The notes beneath the pieces were generated by a model that saw nothing but the letters and a program-made list of their open reading frames with translations, had not been told where the DNA came from and did no database searches. A stretch of DNA of 5,513 nt from an uncultured Elioraea sp. (GTDB lineage Bacteria; Pseudomonadota; Alphaproteobacteria; Acetobacterales; Acetobacteraceae). This document shows, one piece after another, positions 1 through 4,452 of this stretch. A program made the translations under genes and the position numbers. Numbering within the stretch: the first letter of the stretch is position 1; every line of letters begins with the position of its first letter. The stretch is taken from the NCBI GenBank assembly GCA_937995555.1, contig CALKJX010000244.1, forward strand, positions 1-5,513, in the 5' to 3' direction.

Positions 1-726
1 ATGACCAGCTACACGCACTCAGCGAGACGTCTCGGCCTCGTCATCGACCTCGACACCTGCGTCGGCTGCCATGCCTGCGCGGTGAACTGCAAGGAGTGGA
101 ACGCGGGCGGACACTCGGCGCCGCTGACCGATCTCGACCCCTATGGCCCGAACGCGACGGGCGTCTGGTTCAACCGCATCCACAGCTTCGAGGCGGGCGA
201 GGGCAGGGCGGGGCGCACCGTCAACTTCCCGCGCTCCTGCCTGCACTGCGACGAACCGGCCTGCGTCACCGTCTGCCCCACCGGCGCGTCTTACAAGCGC
301 GAACAGGACGGGATCGTGCTGGTCAACCCCGACACCTGCATCGGCTGCAAGCTCTGCTCCTGGGCCTGCCCCTACGGCGCGCGCGAATACGACGAGGACG
401 AAGGGGTGATGAAGAAATGCACCCTTTGCGTCGATCGAATCTACAACGAGACGATCCCCGAGCCCGACCGCGTGCCGGCCTGCGTCTCCACCTGCCCGGC
501 GCATGCGCGGCATTTCGGCGATCTCGGCGATCCGGACAGCGCGGTCTCGCGGCTGGTCGCCGAGCGTGGCGGCTACGACCTGATGCCGGAGCTCGGCTAC
601 AGGCCGGTCAACAAGTACCTGCCGCCCCGCCCCGGCAGGCCCGCCCCGTCCCCGCAACCGGCCGAACCCGCGACCGAGGGGCTCTCGGGCTTCCTCGGCT
701 GGGTCGATCGCATGCTTTCGCGCTGA
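1..726 (+). CDS. soeB: Four-cluster [4Fe-4S] electron-transfer subunit, SoeB/DmsB family (probable sulfite dehydrogenase beta subunit)
   Basis: This 241-residue protein carries electrons from a molybdopterin catalytic subunit to the membrane anchor encoded next. Sixteen cysteines fall in four groups typical of four [4Fe-4S] clusters: C20-C23-C26-C30, C80-C83-C88-C92, C113-C116-C119-C123, and C140-C143 with C161-C165. There is no signal peptide or membrane segment, so it is a cytoplasmic-side subunit. The N-terminal wording around LGLVIDLDTCVGC and the region VNKYLPPRP near residue 202 are what I remember of alphaproteobacterial SoeB rather than E. coli DmsB. The SoeB name is a family-level judgement and the substrate (sulfite) is inferred. 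After the ferredoxin-like core comes a proline-rich linker (about 206-223) and a short amphipathic segment (227-241). The ATG is the first base of the window, so an upstream start cannot be excluded, but the length fits the family. The gene stops 4 bases before the anchor gene, implying co-translation. The catalytic subunit gene would be expected just upstream. Confidence 0.88.
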   Translation: MTSYTHSARRLGLVIDLDTCVGCHACAVNCKEWNAGGHSAPLTDLDPYGPNATGVWFNRIHSFEAGEGRAGRTVNFPRSCLHCDEPACVTVCPTGASYKREQDGIVLVNPDTCIGCKLCSWACPYGAREYDEDEGVMKKCTLCVDRIYNETIPEPDRVPACVSTCPAHARHFGDLGDPDSAVSRLVAERGGYDLMPELGYRPVNKYLPPRPGRPAPSPQPAEPATEGLSGFLGWVDRMLSR

Positions 727-730
727 TCCC

Positions 731-1681
731 GTGCATCCCGCTCCTTCCGTCATCGTCTTCACCGTCGCCTCGGGCGCGGGCTATGGCCTGCTCGCGACGC
801 TGGCGGTGCTCGCGGCCTCCGGCGCGATCGTGCCCTCGCTCCGGCTCGGGCTCACGGGTTTCGGGCTCGCGCTGGTCCTGATCACCGCGGGGCTGTTGTC
901 GTCGACGCTGCATCTCGGTCATCCGGAGCGGGCGTGGCGCGCGTTCAGCCAGTGGCGCACCTCCTGGCTCTCGCGCGAGGGTGTGGCCGCGGTCGCGACC
1001 TACCTGCCGGCAGGACTGCTCGCGCTGCTGTTCACGTTCTTCGATCCCGGGCGCGGCACGCTCGCGGTGCTCGGGCTGCTGACCGCCGCCGGTGCCATCG
1101 TCACCGTGTTCTGCACCGCGATGATCTACCGTTCGCTGAAGCCCATCCACGCCTGGTGCAATCGTTGGACGGTGCCCGGCTACCTCGCGCTGGCGGCGGC
1201 GACCGGGCTCGCGCTCGCCTTCGCGGTGCTGGGTGCGTTCGGCGAGTCCGCGGCCGGCCCGGTCGGCATCACCGCGCTCGTGGCGCTCGCCGCCGCGTGG
1301 TGGGTGAAGCGCAGCTACTGGGCGTTTCTGGGAATCGTGCCGGCCGCGAGCACGCCAGAGACCGCCACGGGGCTGGGGCGGATCGGCAAGGTCCGGCTGC
1401 TCGACCCGCCGCACACGGGCGAGAACTTCGTCACCAAGGAGATGGGGTTCCGAATCGCGCGCAAGCACGCGGGCCGGCTGCGCGCGATCGCGGTGATCGG
1501 CGGCATCGTGCTGCCGGCGGCCTTCGTGGTGATCGCGCTCGCGACCGCCCAGCCGCTGAACAGCCTCGCTGCGGCGACCGCCGCGGTGCTGGCCCTCGCC
1601 GGCGCGCTGGTCGAGCGCTGGCTGTTCTTCGCCGAAGCCAAGCACACGGCCATGCTCTATTACGGCGCCACGCGCGCCTGA
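731..1681 (+). CDS. soeC: Membrane anchor subunit of DMSO-reductase-family molybdoenzyme, SoeC/DmsC-like
   Basis: This 316-residue integral membrane protein anchors the molybdoenzyme complex and is expected to exchange electrons with the quinone pool. Eight hydrophobic segments are visible at roughly 8-30, 40-60, 84-104, 110-132, 150-170, 177-192, 252-272 and 276-300, the usual DmsC/SoeC architecture. Family landmarks include the opening MHPAPSVIVF, the polar loop HLGHPERAWRAFSQWRTSWL (61-80), the MIYRSLKPI stretch (131-139) and the cytoplasmic-type loop ENFVTKEMGFRIARKHA (231-247). The start is a GTG only 4 bases after the iron-sulfur gene's stop. No good Shine-Dalgarno sequence is seen, so translation probably depends on coupling to the upstream gene; the conserved MHPAPS opening supports this start. 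DmsC-family anchors need not carry heme, and I see no firm heme-ligand pattern. The direction of electron flow (sulfite to quinone, versus quinol to an N- or S-oxide) cannot be decided from this subunit. Confidence 0.87.
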   Translation: MHPAPSVIVFTVASGAGYGLLATLAVLAASGAIVPSLRLGLTGFGLALVLITAGLLSSTLHLGHPERAWRAFSQWRTSWLSREGVAAVATYLPAGLLALLFTFFDPGRGTLAVLGLLTAAGAIVTVFCTAMIYRSLKPIHAWCNRWTVPGYLALAAATGLALAFAVLGAFGESAAGPVGITALVALAAAWWVKRSYWAFLGIVPAASTPETATGLGRIGKVRLLDPPHTGENFVTKEMGFRIARKHAGRLRAIAVIGGIVLPAAFVVIALATAQPLNSLAAATAAVLALAGALVERWLFFAEAKHTAMLYYGATRA

Positions 1682-1685
1682 AACC

Positions 1686-1690
1686 GGGGA
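1686..1690 (+). promoter_or_regulatory. Ribosome binding site of hyi
   Basis: GGGGA lies 6 bases upstream of the hyi ATG, inside the 15-base gap after the soeC stop codon. It is a purine-rich Shine-Dalgarno match at normal spacing, followed by AAGA. This gives hyi its own initiation signal within the operon, unlike soeC. Confidence 0.6.
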
Positions 1691-1696
1691 AAGACC

Positions 1697-2476
1697 ATGC
1701 CGAAATTCGCCGCCAACCTGTCGATGATGTTCACGGACGCGCCGTTCCTCCAGCGCTTCGAGCGCGCCGCGGTCGCGGGCTTCCGCGCGGTCGAGTTCCT
1801 GTTCCCCTACGACTACAGCCCCGGCGAAGTCACCCAGGCGGCGCGCGCGGCCGGGCTGGAGGTGGTGCTGTTCAACACCGTCCCCGGCGACTGGGCGAAG
1901 GGCGAGCGCGGGCTTGCCGCCCAGCCCGGGCGCGAGGCGGAATTCCGCGCCGGCGTCGCGAAGGCGCTGGAATACGCCGATGCGCTGGGGTGCAGGCAGA
2001 TCCACGCGATGGCCGGGCTGGTCGCCGAGGGCGCCGACCGCGAGGCGATGCGCGCGACCTATCTCGAGAACCTGCGCCACGCCGCCGAGGCCGCGGCCAA
2101 GACCGGCATCACCGTGCTGATCGAGCCGATCAACGCGCGCGACATCCCGGGCTTCTTCCTGAACCACACCGAGGAGGCGGCCTCGATCATCGCCGAGGTC
2201 GCCGCGCCCAACCTGAAGATCCAGTTCGACATCTACCATCGCCAGATCATGCAGGGCGATCTGACGCCGGCGATCGAGAAGCACCTGCCGCTCATCGCGC
2301 ACATGCAGCTCGCCGACACGCCCGGCCGGCACGAGCCGGGCACGGGCGAGATCAACTACCCGTTCCTGTTCGAGGCGATCGACCGCCTGGGCTACCAGGG
2401 CTGGATCGGCTGCGAATACCGCCCGAAGGGCGAGACCGAGGCCGGGCTCGGCTGGTTCCAGCCCTATCGCGGCTGA
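1697..2476 (+). CDS. hyi: Hydroxypyruvate isomerase
   Basis: This 259-residue cytoplasmic TIM-barrel enzyme (xylose isomerase-like family) interconverts hydroxypyruvate and tartronate semialdehyde. The length is nearly that of E. coli Hyi (258). Residues that match the known metal-binding and catalytic set line up at the same numbers: E143 in LIEPIN, D178 in IQFDIYH, Q204 in HMQLAD, and E240 in GCEYRPKG. The N-terminus MPKFAANLSMMFTD is characteristic of Hyi. The ATG lies 15 bases after the soeC stop and is preceded by GGGGA at 1686-1690 with 6 bases of spacing, which supports the start. It is followed by glxR, the same hyi-glxR order as in the E. coli gcl operon, so a role in converting glyoxylate-derived C3 compounds to glycerate is likely. 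The related OtnI (2-oxo-tetronate isomerase) family is an alternative substrate assignment, less favoured given the glxR partner. Confidence 0.93.
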   Translation: MPKFAANLSMMFTDAPFLQRFERAAVAGFRAVEFLFPYDYSPGEVTQAARAAGLEVVLFNTVPGDWAKGERGLAAQPGREAEFRAGVAKALEYADALGCRQIHAMAGLVAEGADREAMRATYLENLRHAAEAAAKTGITVLIEPINARDIPGFFLNHTEEAASIIAEVAAPNLKIQFDIYHRQIMQGDLTPAIEKHLPLIAHMQLADTPGRHEPGTGEINYPFLFEAIDRLGYQGWIGCEYRPKGETEAGLGWFQPYRG

Positions 2477-2492
2477 CGCCCGCGCCACCGAC

Positions 2493-2500
2493 AAGGGGAG
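2493..2500 (+). promoter_or_regulatory. Ribosome binding site that fixes the glxR start
   Basis: AAGGGGAG ends 8 bases before the ATG at 2509, a strong Shine-Dalgarno match at normal spacing. It matters because the glxR reading frame stays open without a stop far upstream, to at least position 934, through soeC and hyi. This site, together with the Rossmann-fold MKIGFIGLG start directly after it, shows that 2509 is the real start and that the longer open frame is not a fusion protein. Confidence 0.75.
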
Positions 2501-2508
2501 AGACACGC

Positions 2509-3390
2509 ATGAAGATCGGATTCATCGGCCTCGGCATCATGGGCCGCCCGATGGCGCTGAACCTGAAGAAGGCCGGGCACGAGCTGATCGTGCCGGAGCG
2601 GGCGAGCCTGACGAGCGAGATCCGCGACGCCGCCATGGTGGTGGCGGACGCGAAATCGGTCGCCGCTGCGGCCGAGGTGGTGATCCTGATGGTGCCCGAT
2701 ACCCCGGATGTTGAGCAGGTGCTGTTCGGCGCAAACGGCGTCGCCGAGGGGCTGAAGCCCGGCACGCTGGTCATCGACATGTCGTCGATCTCGCCGACCG
2801 CGACCAAGAACTTCGCCGCCCGGATCAACGCCAAGGGTTGCGACTACCTGGACGCGCCGGTCTCGGGCGGCGAGGTGGGGGCGAAGAACGCGACGCTCAC
2901 CATCATGGTCGGCGGCCCGGAGGCGGCGTTCGAGCGCGCCAAGCCCCTGTTCGAGGCGATGGGCAAGAACATCACGCTGGTCGGCGGCAACGGCGCGGGG
3001 CAGACCTGCAAGGTGGCGAACCAGATCATCGTCGCGCTGAATCTTCAGGCCGTCTCGGAAGCGCTTGTGTTTGCGGCAAAGGCCGGCGCCGATCCCGCCA
3101 AGGTGCGGCAGGCGCTGATGGGCGGCTTCGCCAATTCCCGCATCCTCGAGGTGCATGCCGAGCGGATGATCAAGCGCACCTTCGCGCCCGGCTTCCGCAT
3201 CCGCCTGCACCAGAAGGACCTGAACCTCGCGCTGCAATCCGCGCGCGAGATGCACATGAGCCTGCCCAACACGGCGATCGCGCAGCAGATGTTCTCGGCC
3301 GTCGCGGCGGCCGGAGGGGGGGATCTCGACCATTCGGCGATGGTCCAGGCGATCGAGACGCTGGCCGCGTTCAAGGTCGCGGAGGGTTGA
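2509..3390 (+). CDS. glxR: Tartronate semialdehyde reductase (2-hydroxy-3-oxopropionate reductase)
   Basis: This 293-residue cytoplasmic enzyme reduces tartronate semialdehyde to D-glycerate with NAD(P)H. It belongs to the beta-hydroxyacid dehydrogenase family, whose E. coli members GlxR and GarR are 292 and 294 residues long. Visible landmarks are the Rossmann glycine motif G7-L-G-I-M-G12, the DMSSISPTATK stretch (90-100), the substrate-binding DAPVSGGEVGA motif (115-125), the catalytic lysine K168 in GQTCKVANQ, and K236 in LHQKDLNLAL. The K168 region and the block GGFANSRILEVHAERM (205-220) resemble GlxR/GarR more closely than 3-hydroxyisobutyrate dehydrogenase. The gene starts 32 bases after hyi and is probably in the same operon, supplying the step after hydroxypyruvate isomerase. 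Sulfolactaldehyde reductase (YihU) is a related family member worth mentioning because of the neighbouring sulfite-type enzyme, but the motifs here favour GlxR. Confidence 0.93.
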   Translation: MKIGFIGLGIMGRPMALNLKKAGHELIVPERASLTSEIRDAAMVVADAKSVAAAAEVVILMVPDTPDVEQVLFGANGVAEGLKPGTLVIDMSSISPTATKNFAARINAKGCDYLDAPVSGGEVGAKNATLTIMVGGPEAAFERAKPLFEAMGKNITLVGGNGAGQTCKVANQIIVALNLQAVSEALVFAAKAGADPAKVRQALMGGFANSRILEVHAERMIKRTFAPGFRIRLHQKDLNLALQSAREMHMSLPNTAIAQQMFSAVAAAGGGDLDHSAMVQAIETLAAFKVAEG

Positions 3391-3436
3391 GACGGATGCA
3401 ACCCGTGCGATTGCGGCGTGGGACGATAGTGCGCCC

Positions 3437-3465
3437 TTGAAGCGGGTCCCGACGGGGCGTATTTC
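3437..3465 (+). promoter_or_regulatory. Possible sigma-70-type promoter for the regulator gene
   Basis: TTGAAG at 3437-3442 is followed, after exactly 17 bases, by TATTTC at 3460-3465. These match the -35 and -10 consensus at 4 and 3 of 6 positions and lie in a locally AT-richer patch of an otherwise very GC-rich window. Transcription starting near 3472 would give a leader of about 70 bases carrying the three dyads. The match is weak and could be chance. Confidence 0.3.
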
Positions 3466-3483
3466 TTGTCTGGAGAGGATCGC

Positions 3484-3495
3484 CTCAGGACTGAG
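3484..3495. promoter_or_regulatory. Inverted repeat CTCAG-GA-CTGAG, candidate operator
   Basis: A perfect 5-bp dyad with a 2-base centre lies about 20 bases downstream of the possible -10 element. A symmetric site of this size suits a dimeric helix-turn-helix protein better than an RNA hairpin, because the 2-base loop is too small. It may be an autoregulatory operator of the XRE protein encoded next. No second copy was noticed in the window, so this is a weak call. Confidence 0.3.
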
Positions 3496-3502
3496 ACGAC
3501 GT

Positions 3503-3522
3503 CGCGTCCATCCGAGGACGCG
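3503..3522 (+). promoter_or_regulatory. Leader hairpin, 7-bp perfect stem with 6-base loop
   Basis: CGCGTCC (3503-3509) and GGACGCG (3516-3522) are perfect complements around the loop ATCCGA. In RNA this would be a stable stem ending 9 bases before the GGGAG ribosome binding site. It could influence translation or mRNA stability of the regulator, or be a protein-binding dyad in DNA. There is no T-run after it, so it is not an intrinsic terminator. Confidence 0.4.
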
Positions 3523-3526
3523 CCTC

Positions 3527-3536
3527 CTCCCGGGAG
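3527..3536. promoter_or_regulatory. Palindrome CTCCCGGGAG containing the regulator's ribosome binding site
   Basis: This perfect 10-base palindrome has the Shine-Dalgarno sequence GGGAG (3532-3536) as its right half. Measured to ATG 3546 the spacing is 9 bases, which is normal; to ATG 3540 it is only 3 bases, which is short. The site therefore favours the second ATG as the start. The left half and preceding CCTCC are anti-Shine-Dalgarno-like and could mask the site or be bound by the regulator. Confidence 0.5.
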
Positions 3537-3539
3537 ACA

Positions 3540-4424
3540 ATGACCATGCGCTTCACCGAGATCGGCCAGCAGCTTCGGCAGTACCGGCTGGAATCCGGGC
3601 TCCGTGCCGAGGAGATCGCCGCCCGACTCGGCGTCAGCCGCGCCGCCCTCTACCGCTACGAGAAGGGCGAGGTCATCAAGCTCGACACGATCAAGCGGCT
3701 GGCGGAACTCCTGAAGATCTCCCCGCTCAGCCTGCTCGGCATCGGCGTCGAGTACGTCGCGCGCGCCACCGTCTATTTCGACCGCATCCGCGTCATCGAG
3801 GAGAGCACCGACCAGATCCTGCAGGTGGCGGGCCAGCCGCCCTATCTCGTGACATCGGACGCCTATGATTCGGCGCTCGCCGAGGTGCTGGCCGAGGCGG
3901 CCGACGCGGCCGGACCCGAGCGGGCGGCGCTGCGCGTGCAGTCCGATCAGCTGCTCGGCATCCTGCAGAGCCGCAAGAGGGTCTATCAGGCGCGCCGGCC
4001 CTCGATCATCGGGATCCTGACCGTGAGTTCGCTCCAGCGCTTCCTCGAGGGCGGTGTCGGCGCCGGCGTGGCGGTGTCCGAGCGCGCGCGCGCCCAGGCC
4101 CGTGCCGTGGCGATGGCCGAGGTCGAGAACATCGCCGCCTTGATGGAGGCCGAGCCGATCGGCGTGCAGCTCGGGTTGATGGGCCCGAGCGAACCGAACG
4201 GCGCCTTCCGGATCCTGCGCTCGCGCGAGCGCGCCTATCTGGCGATCAACCCGTTCCGGCTCGAGGTCCACCCGGCGGCGCAGACCGGCGTGGCGATGAT
4301 CACCGGTGCCGACGAGGCGCTGGCGACGCACCAGAAGGTCGCCGAGGCGCTCTGGCGCGACGCGCTCAAGGGCGGGGCGGCGGCGGCGCGGGTGCGCGAG
4401 CTGGTGCGCGCGGCGCGCGGCTGA
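3540..4424 (+). CDS. XRE-family helix-turn-helix transcriptional regulator with a large C-terminal domain of unknown type
   Basis: The 294-residue reading frame begins MTMRF. The second ATG at 3546 gives 292 residues and has better spacing to GGGAG, so it may be the true start. Residues 7-61 form a Cro/C1-type DNA-binding domain: helix 2 around EEIAARLGVS (24-33), recognition helix SRAALYRYEKG (33-43), then the LDTIKRLAELLKISPLSLL dimer/packing segment (48-66). The remaining 225 or so residues have no motif I can name. They include a segment rich in charged and hydrophobic residues after the HTH (80-98), YLVTSDAYDSALAEVLAE (102-119), IIGILTVSSLQRFLEGG (about 155-171), and a final region with AYLAINPFRLEVHPAAQTGVA. 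This is far longer than a minimal XRE protein and suggests a ligand-sensing or oligomerisation domain. Its position just after glxR makes it a candidate regulator of the operon and possibly of itself; targets and ligand are unknown. Confidence 0.85.
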   Translation: MTMRFTEIGQQLRQYRLESGLRAEEIAARLGVSRAALYRYEKGEVIKLDTIKRLAELLKISPLSLLGIGVEYVARATVYFDRIRVIEESTDQILQVAGQPPYLVTSDAYDSALAEVLAEAADAAGPERAALRVQSDQLLGILQSRKRVYQARRPSIIGILTVSSLQRFLEGGVGAGVAVSERARAQARAVAMAEVENIAALMEAEPIGVQLGLMGPSEPNGAFRILRSRERAYLAINPFRLEVHPAAQTGVAMITGADEALATHQKVAEALWRDALKGGAAAARVRELVRAARG

Positions 4425-4452
4425 GCGGCGCGCTCAGAGCTCCAGCCGCGCG
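4414..4452. terminator. Candidate bidirectional transcription stop between convergent genes
   Basis: CTGAGCG (4421-4427) pairs perfectly with CGCTCAG (4431-4437) around a GCG loop, placing both genes' stop codons (TGA 4422-4424 on plus, TGA at 4436-4434 on minus) within one 7-bp stem. Outside it, CGCGCGG (4414-4420) can pair with CCGCGCG (4446-4452), extending the stem by 7 bp with an 8-base bulge; alternatively a 10-bp repeat 4414-4423/4443-4452 forms. No T-run follows on either strand, so a classical intrinsic terminator is not shown. Symmetric GC-rich structure between tail-to-tail genes still suggests a transcription stop or mRNA 3'-end protection. Confidence 0.45.

Larger units (their letters stand above)
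3391..3539 (+). other. Intergenic leader upstream of the XRE regulator gene
   Basis: These 149 bases separate glxR from the regulator gene and contain no convincing gene. The first 45 bases hold no strong terminator: only a 4-bp GCAA/TTGC dyad (3398-3414) with no T-run, so read-through from the operon into the regulator is possible. The middle contains a weak sigma-70-like promoter and an AT-richer patch. The last 56 bases are packed with three perfect inverted repeats ending at the ribosome binding site. The regulator may therefore have its own promoter and be controlled at this leader; that is inference. Confidence 0.6.

Noticed and set aside
608..2506. 632-residue open frame on the minus strand
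   Set aside because: It lies opposite soeB, soeC and hyi, has the low-complexity R/G/A/E/Q composition typical of antisense frames in GC-rich DNA, and shows no domain.
934..2508. Open frame continuous with glxR, which would suggest an 818-residue fusion protein
   Set aside because: The upstream part is arginine/alanine-rich out-of-frame translation of soeC and hyi, both of which have clear family motifs in other frames. A strong ribosome binding site at 2493-2500 and a typical Rossmann N-terminus mark 2509 as the start.
3391..3440. Possible intrinsic terminator after glxR
   Set aside because: Only a 4-bp dyad (GCAA/TTGC) with a 9-base loop and no T-run is present, too weak to call.
2464..3540. 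358-residue minus-strand open frame opposite glxR
   Set aside because: Opposite a gene with intact active-site motifs, with shadow-type composition and no domain.
3437..3868. 143-residue plus-strand open frame starting in the leader
   Set aside because: It overlaps the HTH coding region in another frame and translates to arginine/proline-rich sequence without a domain; the XRE frame is clearly the coding one.
3045..4331. 428-residue open frame on the minus strand across glxR, the leader and the regulator
   Set aside because: It spans two well-supported plus-strand genes and their intergenic region and has no recognisable motif; a composition artefact.
4370..4422. GC-rich, GCG/CGC-repetitive stretch at the end of the regulator gene
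   Set aside because: It encodes an alanine/arginine-rich C-terminus with ordinary codon bias; no regular repeat unit that would indicate a satellite or CRISPR array.
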